Positions 21,332-30,637 of a stretch of 64,000 nucleotides of DNA are shown here, piece after piece (positions within the stretch are counted from its first letter, which is position 1; each line of letters begins with the position of its first letter). Both the position numbers and the translations under genes were made by a program. The notes beneath the pieces were generated by a model that was given only the letters and a program-made list of their open reading frames with translations, searched no databases and was not told the origin of the DNA. Source of the DNA: Polynucleobacter necessarius (lineage in GTDB: Bacteria > Pseudomonadota > Gammaproteobacteria > Burkholderiales > Burkholderiaceae); contig NZ_LT615228.1 of NCBI RefSeq assembly GCF_900096765.1, positions 192,669 through 256,668 of the forward strand. The letters are read 5' to 3'.

Positions 21332-21724
21332 ATGATTGATCATTTGGATCACTTGGTTTTAACAAGCACAAATGAGTCAGCTTGTATCGATTTTTATACC
21401 CGCGTCCTGGGTATGTCCCTGGAGTCATTTATTGGCGGTACCCCACCGGTTGAGCGCAAAGCATTTAAGTTTGGCAACCAGAAAATTAATTTGCACATCA
21501 AAGGCAAAGAGTTTGAGCCTAAAGCAAATGTACCCACTCCAGGTTCATTGGACTTATGCTTTATTGCCGATTGCCCACTTGCTGAGGTGATCGCCAAACT
21601 AGAGAAGGCGAACTGGCCTATTATTGAGGGCCCAGTTATTCGAACTGGAGCCACGGGAAAAATTAACTCGGTCTATGTTAGAGATCCTGATCTCAATCTC
21701 ATTGAGATCAGCGAGCCGATCTAA
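21332..21724 (+). CDS. VOC (glyoxalase/dioxygenase fold) family protein
   Basis: This 130-residue single-module protein begins HLDHLVLTST and ends NLIEISEPI, the usual metal-ligand positions (His near the start, Glu near the end) of the vicinal-oxygen-chelate fold. It is translationally linked to the lyase gene. Its reaction cannot be named: members include glyoxalases, epimerases and resistance proteins. An epimerase- or isomerase-like side role to the CoA-ester module is a guess. Confidence 0.8.
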   Translation: MIDHLDHLVLTSTNESACIDFYTRVLGMSLESFIGGTPPVERKAFKFGNQKINLHIKGKEFEPKANVPTPGSLDLCFIADCPLAEVIAKLEKANWPIIEGPVIRTGATGKINSVYVRDPDLNLIEISEPI

Positions 21725-21751
21725 AAACGAGTAATAGCGGGGTAATCCTAA

Positions 21752-22630
21752 TTACACCCGCTTGGCAGGTTTCTTTCTAGCAACTGTAGTCTTCTTAACG
21801 GCAGTTTCTTTTCTGGGCGCCACTCTTGCCTTTGATGGCTGATGATGAATAGGGACGGCACCCATTTTTTTAGCTGGCGCTGAGATGGCGCTTGATTTAT
21901 GGGCTCCACTCCAGCTTGGCTCGGCAATGGAGTTAAAGGCTGAGCGTAACTTTTCGCCCCATAATTGATGAATCATTTGGAAGTAAGGATTGGATTCATC
22001 CATCGTGACTAGTTTGCTAGCCGTGAGGGAATTTTTTTCATATACCAATAGATCTAAGGGAAGACCTACAGAAATATTACTATTTAAAGTGGAGTCCATT
22101 GAGATCAATGCACACTTGGTAGCAAGATTAAGTGGGGTGTTGTAACTCAGAACGCGATCCAAGATGGGTTTGCCATACTTCGATTCACCAATCTGAAAGT
22201 AGCAGGTCTCTGGTGTTGCCTCAATGAAGTTGCCCGCAGAATAGATATTAAATAATCTTGGTCGCTCACCTTTAACCTGACCACCAAAAATTAGATTGCA
22301 GTTGAAATCAATACCGGCCTTTTCAAGCGCACTATGGTCACGTTCATAAACTTGTTTGATTGCATCGCCAACCACAACGGCGGCATCATGAGCATTTTTC
22401 ACGCTCCACAAATTACTGCCATTGAGTAGTTGGCCTTGAAGCAAAATTTCTTTCACGGCTTGGGTAATGGCTAAATTGCCTGAACTCATTAAGGCAAAGA
22501 AGCGATCTTTGTCTTTTTGGAACAAGGTCATTTTTCTAAAGGTGCCAATTTGATCTACACCAGCGTTAGTGCGGGTATCAGATAAAAAAACTAGGCCATC
22601 TTTTAGGCATAAGCCCACGCAGTATGTCAT
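21752..22630 (-). CDS. Anbu-type proteasome-like peptidase
   Basis: The 292-residue protein begins MTYCVGLCLKDGLVFLSDTR, so Thr2 is placed to become the N-terminal nucleophile after Met removal. SSGNLAITQAV and the later segments fit the HslV/proteasome-beta fold of the Anbu (ancestral beta subunit) family. Residues about 245-292 form a Lys/Arg-rich Pro/Ala tail (ending RKKPAKRV) beyond the usual Anbu length, possibly a nucleic-acid- or partner-binding extension. It is the last gene of the minus-strand ATP-grasp/alpha-E/transglutaminase operon, a linkage described for Anbu in many bacteria. The substrate is unknown. Confidence 0.9.
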   Translation of the reverse strand: MTYCVGLCLKDGLVFLSDTRTNAGVDQIGTFRKMTLFQKDKDRFFALMSSGNLAITQAVKEILLQGQLLNGSNLWSVKNAHDAAVVVGDAIKQVYERDHSALEKAGIDFNCNLIFGGQVKGERPRLFNIYSAGNFIEATPETCYFQIGESKYGKPILDRVLSYNTPLNLATKCALISMDSTLNSNISVGLPLDLLVYEKNSLTASKLVTMDESNPYFQMIHQLWGEKLRSAFNSIAEPSWSGAHKSSAISAPAKKMGAVPIHHQPSKARVAPRKETAVKKTTVARKKPAKRV

Positions 22631-22674
22631 ACCCCAATCCCTTTAAATTTTTTTAGAATTATCGCTGATTTACT

Positions 22675-23472
22675 TCAGGATAATCTCTGGATGGAGATTG
22701 TTGCGCTTAATTCTTCGCCGCCACCTCCTGACCGAACGCCTTTAACTGGCGCTGCAGAATAGTAATCTCGTCCAATCGCGAGGCGAATATGGCGAGAATC
22801 TATGATACAAGCGTGCGTAATATCGACGCTGGTCTAAATACCTTTTTCAATATCGCTGCAAAAATCAATCCAAGCATGGCTTGCTAGATTGGGTGATTCC
22901 TCTGCAAAGAAATAACCACTTACATAACGAGCTGGAATATTGGATGCACGACAAAGGCTTAACATCATGTGAGCATGATCCTGGCAAACGCCAGATTTCA
23001 TAGCAAATGATTGAGCAGCAGTAGTAGCAAAATTTGTTTGGCCTGGTGAGTATTCAATAGCGTTTTGAACGGCGGATGCCAGCCTTAAAATAGCATCTAC
23101 TGAGTTGTTTTTGGGAAGACTTTTAGAAAAGTAGTCCAACATCTCTTCGGTTGGCTCCGTCAGATTCGTTTGCTGAAGCAGATAATATGGGGATACTGCT
23201 TTAGGCTCGTCGATGAACTCAAATGCATCTTGGGTGCGCACTTCGCCTTCAGCCTCAATCATCATTGAGGTATAGGGACTTTCTTGCACAAATACGCTAC
23301 AGGTATTACCAAATGTATCCATTGAGTTGGACGCTTTGATAGGAGTGCTAATTCTCCATTTCTCAATTTCCTGCCCAGCAACGTTTGGTGGTGTGAGACG
23401 CAGCTCTTGAATAGAGTAACGGACGGGTGTCTCGTAACGATATTCGGTGCGATGGCGTATCTTGAGGTGCAT
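22675..23472 (-). pseudogene. transglutaminase-like cysteine protease, interrupted by an in-frame amber codon
   Basis: From the ATG at 23470-23472 the protein reads 212 residues with N-terminal beta domain, catalytic Cys163 (SGVCQDHAHM) and His199 (ASHAWIDF), then meets TAG at 22834-22836. The same frame continues 52 codons with clear family sequence (SVDITHAC, GRDYYSAAPVKGVR, GGGGEELS) to TGA at 22675-22677. Without the stop the length would be 265, normal for the family. The third catalytic residue, Asp, is codon 217, just after the stop, so the truncated product should be inactive. TGG to TAG is the simplest cause. In the operon it lies between alpha-E and Anbu. Confidence 0.9.
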
Positions 23473-23489
23473 ATATTTATCTTTAGATC

Positions 23490-24467
23490 TTAGGCCACAG
23501 CCAATGGAATGAGGTAGGCGCTACTGAATTCATCGGCAATATGATTAACGCGCTCTAAGAAGGCTTCGATAAACTCCTCTAAGCCTTGTTCAAATACTTC
23601 ATCGATATCAGAGTAATCTAGACTTGCCTTCAGTTTTCCTAGCAAGCGCTCAATTTCTTTAGATTGTTGGTTCTTAACTTCGGAGATCAAGGGAATTAAT
23701 TCGTTAACGCAGCAGACTAAAGAGCGCGGCATCTGCTTGTTAAAAATGAGCAGCTGCGCTACCTGCTTGGGGGTTACTTGATCGGAGTAAATCTGACGGT
23801 AAATCTCAAATGCAGAAACAGAGCGCAAAAGAGCAGCCCAATGATAGAAGTCAAAGAAATCACCATCAGTTCCATCCTCAGGGGTTTTATCGGCACCCAA
23901 TACCTTGAGAGTCGGCTGATCTTCATATTTGGTCTCCAAGATACGTGCGGTATTATCTGCGCGCTCCAGTAAGGTTCCTACATTAATGAAGTAGAAGGCT
24001 TCATTCTTGAGCATGGTTCCATACAGAACGCCCCTAAATAAGTGGCAACGATGTTTTACCCACTCCAGTAGCCTGCTAGGGTCTGCTTGATGGCGCGCTT
24101 CTAGAATACGTTGCAGTTCAAGCCAAGTGGTATTTTGGGTTTCCCATACCTCGGATGTAATTTTTCCACGAATGACACGAGCATTTTCCCGAGCAGCAAA
24201 TAGGCAGGACACAATGCTGGATGGATTGCTAGTTTCATAAATCATGAAATCCAATACATTTTCACGATTAATCACAGCGTACTTTTGAAGAAAGGCATCT
24301 TCAAGCTTGGAGATGGTTAATAATTTTTTCCAGCTTTGCTCTAAAAATTCAGTGGGCTGTGGCAGTAGTGAAGTTTGGTGATTAACGTCAAGCATGCGTG
24401 CGGTATTATCTGCGCGCTCGGTATAACGAGCTATCCAATAGAGACAATCTGCGGTACGACTTAACAT
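23490..24467 (-). CDS. alpha-E domain protein (DUF403)
   Basis: The 325-residue, almost all-helical protein begins MLSRTADCLYWIARYTERAD, the alpha-E family signature, and repeats a related ERADNTARI motif near residue 170. This family always occurs beside circularly permuted ATP-grasp enzymes and transglutaminase-like peptidases and is thought to work with them in making or handling a peptide tag. No catalytic residues are evident. It sits 13 bp after the ATP-grasp gene and 17 bp before the transglutaminase. Confidence 0.93.
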   Translation of the reverse strand: MLSRTADCLYWIARYTERADNTARMLDVNHQTSLLPQPTEFLEQSWKKLLTISKLEDAFLQKYAVINRENVLDFMIYETSNPSSIVSCLFAARENARVIRGKITSEVWETQNTTWLELQRILEARHQADPSRLLEWVKHRCHLFRGVLYGTMLKNEAFYFINVGTLLERADNTARILETKYEDQPTLKVLGADKTPEDGTDGDFFDFYHWAALLRSVSAFEIYRQIYSDQVTPKQVAQLLIFNKQMPRSLVCCVNELIPLISEVKNQQSKEIERLLGKLKASLDYSDIDEVFEQGLEEFIEAFLERVNHIADEFSSAYLIPLAVA

Positions 24468-24480
24468 GTTTACTCTTCCC

Positions 24481-25893
24481 TTATTCCTCTAGCACCCAGG
24501 TATCTTTAGTGCCACCACCTTGAGAGGAGTTCACTACTAAAGAACCTTCTTTGAGTGCGACCCGTGTCAATCCGCCTGGAACCATCTTGATGGTTTTTCC
24601 TGAGAGAACAAATGGCCTTAAATCAATATGTCTTGGTGCAACGCCAGATTCCACAAAAGTGGGGCAAGTAGAAAGGGCAAGCGTAGGTTGTGCAATATAT
24701 TTATCTGGATTAGCAACGAGATGAGCTCTAAACTCCTCAATCTCCGCTTTGGTAGAGGCTGGGCCCACTAGCATGCCGTAGCCACCTGCACCATGAGTCA
24801 GCTTGACGACAAGTTTCTCTAAATTGGCGAGCGTGTATGCCAAATCATCGGCTTTGCGGCACTGAAAGGTGGGAACGTTATTCAGAATGGGTTTTTCGCC
24901 AAGATAAAACTCAATCATCTCTGGGACATAGGGATAGATTGACTTGTCATCCGCGATGCCGGTACCAATCGCATTTGCTAAGGTGACATTACCCGCGCGA
25001 TGTGCGGACAGCAATCCCGCAACACCCAAAGTTGAATCTGAGCGGAAGGCGAGTGGATCTAAGAAGTCATCATCTACGCGACGGTAAATCACATCGACTC
25101 TCTCGGGTCCTTGAGTGGTTCGCATGAAGACCTGCTCATTCTTCACAAACAAGTCTTTGCCTTCCACCAATTCGACGCCCATTTGCTGAGCTAGGTAACT
25201 GTGCTCAAAGTAAGCAGAGTTGTACATGCCAGGCGTCAGTACTACGACATTAGGTTTTTTGACGTCATCAGGCTTCACGGACTTTAAGCGCTCCAGCAAA
25301 AGATCTGGGTAGTGCTCTACCGGTGCAATACGATATTTTTGAAAGAGATCAGGAAAAAGGCGCATCATCATTTTGCGGTCTTCAACCATGTAAGACACGC
25401 CTGATGGCACGCGCAAGTTGTCCTCTAGGACATAGAACTCGCCTTCGCCGGCTCGAACAATATCAATACCAGCGATTTGTGCATAGATGTCGCGCGGAAT
25501 GCTGACGTTGCGCATTTCCGGGCGATATTGCGCGTTGTTATAAATTTGTTCTGCAGGAACAATACCAGCCTTGATAATTTCTTCATCGTGATATACGTCG
25601 TAGATAAACCGGTTTAGGGCTTTAACGCGTTGACGCAAGCCTGCTTCAAGCTGCTCCCATTCTTTCGCTGTAAAAATGCGGGGCACCTGATCAAATGGAA
25701 TGGTTCTCTCTGAACCAAGGTCATCACCATAAACAGCAAAGGTAATACCAACGCGTCGAAAGATTAGGTCTGCTTCAGCCCGTTTGAGACCCATAAGAGT
25801 ATCGCTCTGCTGCTTTAACCAGTTATGAAAAATTTGGTAGTGGGGACGCGCTTTTCCTGCGGCGTCGAGCATTTCGTCAAAAGGCAATTTCAT
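24481..25893 (-). CDS. circularly permuted type 2 ATP-grasp protein
   Basis: The start was chosen at the ATG at 25891-25893 (MKLPFDEMLDAAGKARPHY), giving 470 residues, the usual length; a GTG at 25962 would add 23. Conserved blocks include RVKALNRFIYDVYHDEEII, YVLEDNLRVPSGVSYM, IYRRVDDDFLDP and the glycine-rich KLTHGAGGYGMLVGP. The C-terminal NSSQGGGTKDTWVLEE is the typical end. The family is predicted to ligate amino acids or peptides with ATP. It leads the alpha-E/transglutaminase/Anbu operon, and a perfect palindrome lies 66 bp upstream of the start. Confidence 0.94.
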   Translation of the reverse strand: MKLPFDEMLDAAGKARPHYQIFHNWLKQQSDTLMGLKRAEADLIFRRVGITFAVYGDDLGSERTIPFDQVPRIFTAKEWEQLEAGLRQRVKALNRFIYDVYHDEEIIKAGIVPAEQIYNNAQYRPEMRNVSIPRDIYAQIAGIDIVRAGEGEFYVLEDNLRVPSGVSYMVEDRKMMMRLFPDLFQKYRIAPVEHYPDLLLERLKSVKPDDVKKPNVVVLTPGMYNSAYFEHSYLAQQMGVELVEGKDLFVKNEQVFMRTTQGPERVDVIYRRVDDDFLDPLAFRSDSTLGVAGLLSAHRAGNVTLANAIGTGIADDKSIYPYVPEMIEFYLGEKPILNNVPTFQCRKADDLAYTLANLEKLVVKLTHGAGGYGMLVGPASTKAEIEEFRAHLVANPDKYIAQPTLALSTCPTFVESGVAPRHIDLRPFVLSGKTIKMVPGGLTRVALKEGSLVVNSSQGGGTKDTWVLEE

Positions 25894-25958
25894 AACTACA
25901 AAACTAATGCCTTTAGAAAAACGGGATTCATGAGTTTGTTGCGGCTTGGTGCCATAAC

Positions 25959-25973
25959 GCACTAAATTAGTGC
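25959..25973. promoter_or_regulatory. NtrC-like palindrome upstream of the ATP-grasp operon
   Basis: GCACTAAATTAGTGC is a perfect inverted repeat of the form GCAC-N7-GTGC, the spacing of NtrC enhancer sites. On the minus strand TGGCAC followed by GC 9 nt after its GG lies just downstream. This resembles a sigma-54 promoter but is one base short of the ideal GG-N10-GC spacing. Regulation by nitrogen is therefore a hypothesis. Confidence 0.45.
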
Positions 25974-26027
25974 AAAAATGCTACGACATGCTAGGTCTGC
26001 TAGACAGTTTTGCAAATTCAGACGCAT

Positions 26028-26480
26028 TTAAGCGTTTAAGTCGCCCCTGGCGATTCTGCCTTTTTGTACTTCCCACTCGCGCTCTTTAGTGGCTGCGCGC
26101 TTGTCGTGCTGTTTTTTGCCTCTAGCTAGACCAATCTCGCATTTGACATTTCCTTTGGAGAAATGCAGATTCAGCGGTACTAGTGTGTAGCCCTTTTGCT
26201 CTACTTTACCAATGAGTTTGCGGATTTCGATTGCATTTAGCAGGAGTTTTCTAGTGCGAGTGCTATCTGGGACGATATGCGTAGAGGCTGATAGTAAGGG
26301 GGTGATGTGGCAACCAATCAGGAAAAGCTCCGCCTTGCGAATGACTACATACGCTTCTTTGATATGCACACGACCTGCGCGAATGGCTTTTACTTCCCAG
26401 CCCTCAAGCACAAGCCCAGCCTCAAATCGTTCCTCGATAAAATAATCAAAGAAGGCTTTTTTGTTATCGACGATACTCAT
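26028..26480 (-). CDS. smpB: SsrA-binding protein
   Basis: The 150-residue protein shows the SmpB core ([40 protein letters not shown]) and the basic C-terminal tail that enters the ribosomal mRNA channel. With tmRNA it rescues stalled ribosomes. It is divergent from ratA with only 25 bp between start codons, so the two promoters must overlap. The ssrA RNA itself is not in this window. Confidence 0.98.
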   Translation of the reverse strand: MSIVDNKKAFFDYFIEERFEAGLVLEGWEVKAIRAGRVHIKEAYVVIRKAELFLIGCHITPLLSASTHIVPDSTRTRKLLLNAIEIRKLIGKVEQKGYTLVPLNLHFSKGNVKCEIGLARGKKQHDKRAATKEREWEVQKGRIARGDLNA

Positions 26481-26505
26481 ATTTATTTAGCTTCCAAGAT
26501 CGATT

Positions 26506-26937
26506 ATGGCAGACGTCTACAAGACCGTTTTAATTGGCCAGTCCGCTGACCGTATGTATGGTCTGGTGACTGATGTAGCGAGATATCCTGAGTTTTTGCC
26601 TTGGTGTGGCGGGGTTGAAATCTTCGAGCAGACTGAGACTGTGCTGGACGCCAAAATCAACATCAGTTTTAAGGGTATTTATCAGTTCTTTCATACCCGC
26701 AATGTCAATCATCGTCCCGAGACCATTGATATGGTTTTTGTCGACGGCCCGTTTAGACATTTTTCGGGACAGTGGAACTTCATTCCTTTGCGTGAAGATG
26801 CCTGCAAGGTGGAATTTAAGTTGCACTGGGAATTTAAGAGCATCATCCTAGACAAAATCATTGGGCCTGTCTTTGGGCATATTGCAGGAACCTTTGTAGA
26901 TTGCTTTGTAAAGCGCGCAGAAGAGCTTTATGGCTGA
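26506..26937 (+). CDS. ratA: RatA/COQ10-like START-domain protein
   Basis: The 143-residue protein has the family pattern VLIGQSADRMYGLVTDVARY and PEFLPWCGG, followed by a C-terminal helix AGTFVDCFVKRAEELYG. Relatives are E. coli RatA (YfjG), reported to hinder ribosome subunit joining, and mitochondrial COQ10, which binds ubiquinone. The latter role may be the more general one. It overlaps rnfH by eight bases; smpB-ratA-rnfH is a conserved group. Confidence 0.93.
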   Translation: MADVYKTVLIGQSADRMYGLVTDVARYPEFLPWCGGVEIFEQTETVLDAKINISFKGIYQFFHTRNVNHRPETIDMVFVDGPFRHFSGQWNFIPLREDACKVEFKLHWEFKSIILDKIIGPVFGHIAGTFVDCFVKRAEELYG

Positions 26938-27280
26938 TCAAGTTCTGAATATCTGGATTTGTGATGCTAGGCAGGGTAAGCCGGTGATAAGTCCGTTTGA
27001 GCTCCATTTTGCCTCTGATGAGCAACCTACTGTTGGCTTGGCAATTACTCAGGCAGCAATAGCCTTGGGGCCAGAAGATTCCGTATTGGCTCGAAAGGGC
27101 TGTTTTGGGGTTTTTGGGAAGCGCAAAGAATGGGATAGCCCAATTTATGCTGGTGACCGTCTTGAGCTCTACTCACCCTTGTTAATTGACCCCAAGGCCG
27201 TCAGACGCAAGAAGGCTAACCAGAACCAAGACGCCAAATTCCAGGCCGCGGCAGCCAAAAGGAAGGCTAGGAGGCTATAA
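26930..27280 (+). CDS. rnfH: RnfH-family ubiquitin-like protein
   Basis: The 116-residue protein contains the beta-grasp core with KGCFGVFGKRKEWDSPIYAGD and RLELYSPLLIDPKAVRRKKA, characteristic of RnfH (UPF0125). It ends in a Lys/Arg/Ala-rich tail. The function is not established; in many bacteria it is encoded with ratA, as here. Confidence 0.92.
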   Translation: MADQVLNIWICDARQGKPVISPFELHFASDEQPTVGLAITQAAIALGPEDSVLARKGCFGVFGKRKEWDSPIYAGDRLELYSPLLIDPKAVRRKKANQNQDAKFQAAAAKRKARRL

Positions 27281-27298
27281 TCTGATCTGTTTTTGCGA

Positions 27299-27337
27299 CT
27301 AGGGGTTTTCTAGGCTAGGGGTTTTCTAGGGGTTTTG
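27299..27337. repeat. three copies of a CTAGGGGTTTT unit overlapping the guaB ribosome binding site
   Basis: CTAGGGGTTTT begins at 27299, 27315 and 27326. The third copy provides the AGGGG (27328-27332) that is correctly spaced from the guaB ATG at 27339; the first two duplicate it upstream. The spacing (16 then 11) suggests two slippage events. Confidence 0.85.
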
Positions 27338-27338
27338 C

Positions 27339-28814
27339 ATGCGACTCATTCAAAAAGCACTCACTTTTGACGATGTGCTCCTCGTACCGGCTTATTCTGC
27401 GGTACTCCCTCGAGATGCCAGCTTGGCAAGTAAATTAACTCGAGATATTTCCTTAAATACACCTCTGGTGTCTGCTGCGATGGATACCGTCACAGAAGGT
27501 CGGCTTGCAATTGCTATGGCTAGTGAGGGTGGTATTGGCATCATCCACAAAAATTTAAAGCCTGCAGATCAAGCACGCGAAGTTGCCAAAGTAAAACGCT
27601 ATGAGTCTGGTGTATTGCGTGATCCAATTACCATCGGCCCGGATGTTACTTTGCGTCAAGTTATTCAACTTTCCCGCGAGCATGGGTTCTCGGGCTTTCC
27701 AGTTTTAACTGGAAAGGAAGTGGTTGGAATCATTACAAACCGCGATTTGCGTTTTGAAGAAGATTTAGACGCACCAGTAAAAACCAAGATGACTCCACGT
27801 GAGCGTTTGGTGACTGTGAAAGAAGGATGTTCATTAGATGAAGCAAAACGCTTAATGAGTCAACACAGACTCGAGCGTGTTTTAGTGGTCAATGACAACT
27901 TTGAATTACGTGGTCTGATTACTGTTAAAGATATTCTGAAAGCTACTGAGCATCCGAATGCCTGCAAAGACAGCGAAGGTAAGTTACGTGTTGGAGTAGC
28001 TGTAGGTGTTGGCCCTGATAATGATGAGCGCATTGAACTCTTGGTGCGTGCTGGTGTAGATGTCATCGTGGTAGATACTGCCCACGGCCACAGCCAAGGT
28101 GTTTTAGATCGTGTGAAATGGGTCAAGAAAAATTACCCTCACGTGCAAGTCATCGGCGGAAACATTGCAACTGGTGATGCAGCAAAAGCATTAGCTGATC
28201 ATGGTGCTGATGGTGTAAAGGTGGGTATTGGCCCCGGCTCAATTTGTACTACCCGTATTGTTGCTGGTGTGGGTGTTCCACAAATCACTGCGATCGTGAA
28301 TGTGGCAACCGCATTGAAAGGCACCGGCATTCCATTGATTGCTGATGGTGGCGTGCGTTACTCTGGTGATGTGGCCAAAGCATTGGCTGCAGGTGCAAGC
28401 TCTGTCATGATGGGTGGTATGTTTGCCGGCACTGAAGAGGCTCCTGGCGAAGTATTCCTTTATCAAGGACGTTCATACAAGAGCTATCGCGGCATGGGCT
28501 CTTTAGGCGCGATGGCAGATGGTTCTGCTGATCGTTATTTCCAAAGCGATATCGTTGCTAATGCTGAAAAACTGGTTCCCGAAGGAATTGAGGGTCAAGT
28601 CCCTTATAAGGGTAGTGTTTTGGCAATTTTGCATCAGCTCACTGGCGGCATTCGTTCTTCAATGGGTTACTTGGGTTGCAAGACGATTGCCGAATTGCAT
28701 GAAAAAGCGAATTTTGTTGAAATCACTTCTGCGGGTGTGCGTGAGTCACACGTTCATGATGTGAAGATCACGAAGGAAGCGCCCAATTACCACATTAATT
28801 ACCACATTGATTAA
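27339..28814 (+). CDS. guaB: IMP dehydrogenase
   Basis: The 491-residue protein has the N-terminal barrel strand [13 protein letters not shown], two CBS domains (about 95-205), and the catalytic Cys loop [17 protein letters not shown]. The mobile flap contains [10 protein letters not shown]. It oxidises IMP to XMP, the first step to GMP; guaA for the second step follows. The C-terminus reads NYHI twice because of a 12-bp tandem duplication, adding four residues to an otherwise normal protein. Three ribosome-binding-site-like repeats precede the start. Confidence 0.98.
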   Translation: MRLIQKALTFDDVLLVPAYSAVLPRDASLASKLTRDISLNTPLVSAAMDTVTEGRLAIAMASEGGIGIIHKNLKPADQAREVAKVKRYESGVLRDPITIGPDVTLRQVIQLSREHGFSGFPVLTGKEVVGIITNRDLRFEEDLDAPVKTKMTPRERLVTVKEGCSLDEAKRLMSQHRLERVLVVNDNFELRGLITVKDILKATEHPNACKDSEGKLRVGVAVGVGPDNDERIELLVRAGVDVIVVDTAHGHSQGVLDRVKWVKKNYPHVQVIGGNIATGDAAKALADHGADGVKVGIGPGSICTTRIVAGVGVPQITAIVNVATALKGTGIPLIADGGVRYSGDVAKALAAGASSVMMGGMFAGTEEAPGEVFLYQGRSYKSYRGMGSLGAMADGSADRYFQSDIVANAEKLVPEGIEGQVPYKGSVLAILHQLTGGIRSSMGYLGCKTIAELHEKANFVEITSAGVRESHVHDVKITKEAPNYHINYHID

Positions 28815-28830
28815 GACTTTAATTAAGACT
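28785..28830. repeat. two 12-bp-period tandem duplications at the guaB/guaA junction
   Basis: AATTACCACATT at 28785-28796 is repeated exactly at 28797-28808. Directly after it ATTAAGACT at 28810-28818 recurs at 28822-28830, again with a 12-bp period. The first lies in the guaB reading frame; the second spans the guaB stop and the untranslated gap before guaA. Confidence 0.85.
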
Positions 28831-28839
28831 GTTTCTTAC

Positions 28840-30447
28840 GTGCACGACAAAATACTGATTCTCGACTTTGGTTCACAAGTAACTCAATTAATTGCTAGAC
28901 GTGTACGTGATGCACGAGTGTATTCCGAGATCCATCCCTATGATTGTGATCCTGAGTTCATTCGTAAATTCATTCAAGAGCAGGGTGGCAAAGGCATCAT
29001 TTTGTCTGGTGGTCCATCTTTAGTTACTGAAGAAGGTAGTCCTCGTGCTCCGCAAATCGTATTTGAATTAGGAGTTCCCGTTTTAGGTATTTGCTACGGA
29101 ATGCAAACCATGGCAACCCAATTAGGTGGTGCAGTAGCATCTGCTGAGTCGCTCGGTAAAGCGCGTGAGTTTGGCTATTCAGAGGTGCGTGCGCATGGCC
29201 ACACTGATTTGCTGAAAGGTATTCAGGACTTTTCTACTGGCGAAGGTCACGGCATTCTCAAGGTCTGGATGAGTCACGGTGACTCAGTAACGAGTATGCC
29301 GTCAACTTTCAAGTTGATGGCTTCTACTGAGTCTTGTCCTATTGCCGGTATGGCAGATGAAGAGCGTCGTTTCTATGCATTTCAGTTTCATCCAGAAGTT
29401 ACTCATACTATTCAAGGCACAGCTATTCTTGAGCGCTTTGTTCATCAGATTTGTCATTGCAAGCCCGATTGGGTAATGGGTGATTACATTGCAGAAGCGG
29501 TTGAAAATATTCGTAAACAAGTTGGGGATGAAGAAGTCATTCTTGGCTTATCAGGCGGTGTAGATTCAAGTGTTGCCGCAGCGTTGATCCATCGTGCGAT
29601 TGGCGACCAGTTGACTTGCGTCTTTGTAGACCATGGCCTGTTACGTCTCAATGAAGGTGATCTGGTGATGGAGATGTTTGCCAGAAATCTTGGCGTCAAA
29701 GTGATTCGCGTTGATGCAAAAGACACCTTCATGGGTAAGCTTGCAGGGGTTTCTGATCCAGAGGCTAAACGCAAAATTATTGGTAAAGAGTTTGTAGAAA
29801 TTTTCCAAAGTGAGTCTGGAAAAATTAAAAATGCCAAATGGTTAGCACAGGGCACGATTTATCCAGACGTGATTGAGTCTGCGGGTAAGGGCAAGAAAGG
29901 TGCGCATACCATTAAGAGTCACCATAATGTTGGCGGTTTGCCTGAGGATATGCATCTCAAGCTTCTTGAGCCACTGCGTGAGCTCTTTAAAGATGAAGTT
30001 CGCGAACTTGGTGTTGCTCTCGGATTGCCACGTGAGATGGTCTATCGTCACCCCTTCCCGGGTCCTGGTCTTGGTGTACGTATACTGGGTGAGGTTAAGG
30101 CTGAGTATGCAAGCTTGCTTCAGCGTGCCGATGCAATCTTTATTGAAGAATTGCGAAATACGATTGATGAGATTAGTCAAAAATCTTGGTACGACCTCAC
30201 TAGCCAAGCATTTGCAGTGTTCTTACCCGTCAAATCTGTAGGTGTAATGGGCGATGGCCGTACTTACGAATATGTTGTGGCCCTCAGAGCAGTCCAGACG
30301 CAAGACTTTATGACTGCACACTGGGCTCACTTGCCCCATGAATTACTCGGCAAGGTTTCTAATCGCATCATTAATGAAGTGCGTGGAATCAATCGCGTGG
30401 TATATGACATCAGTGGAAAACCGCCAGCGACGATCGAGTGGGAATAA
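28840..30447 (+). CDS. guaA: GMP synthase (glutamine-hydrolysing)
   Basis: The GTG at 28840 ([18 protein letters not shown]) is preferred and gives 535 residues; a TTG at 28807 would add eleven unconserved ones. The glutamine amidotransferase domain has the catalytic Cys in [10 protein letters not shown] and His/Glu in [10 protein letters not shown]. The N-type ATP pyrophosphatase loop [16 protein letters not shown] follows, and the dimerisation domain ends with KPPATIEWE. It converts XMP to GMP. The ribosome binding site is weak, perhaps because the guaB-guaA junction has been rearranged by the duplications. Confidence 0.97.
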   Translation: MHDKILILDFGSQVTQLIARRVRDARVYSEIHPYDCDPEFIRKFIQEQGGKGIILSGGPSLVTEEGSPRAPQIVFELGVPVLGICYGMQTMATQLGGAVASAESLGKAREFGYSEVRAHGHTDLLKGIQDFSTGEGHGILKVWMSHGDSVTSMPSTFKLMASTESCPIAGMADEERRFYAFQFHPEVTHTIQGTAILERFVHQICHCKPDWVMGDYIAEAVENIRKQVGDEEVILGLSGGVDSSVAAALIHRAIGDQLTCVFVDHGLLRLNEGDLVMEMFARNLGVKVIRVDAKDTFMGKLAGVSDPEAKRKIIGKEFVEIFQSESGKIKNAKWLAQGTIYPDVIESAGKGKKGAHTIKSHHNVGGLPEDMHLKLLEPLRELFKDEVRELGVALGLPREMVYRHPFPGPGLGVRILGEVKAEYASLLQRADAIFIEELRNTIDEISQKSWYDLTSQAFAVFLPVKSVGVMGDGRTYEYVVALRAVQTQDFMTAHWAHLPHELLGKVSNRIINEVRGINRVVYDISGKPPATIEWE

Positions 30448-30637
30448 AAAATCCACCTTAGTAATTTAATTATTGAGAAATATCCCTCTTCAAGTTTTTG
30501 TTACTCGTTCCCTATGGATTGATTTCATTGACTTAACAAGTGAAATCTTCTTTAAATTGATTTTAGTAATACTGTCATCAGCATTCTTTACAGTTGGAAT
30601 GTTGAGGTTGATTGATTCCTCAACTTACTAATGTGAA

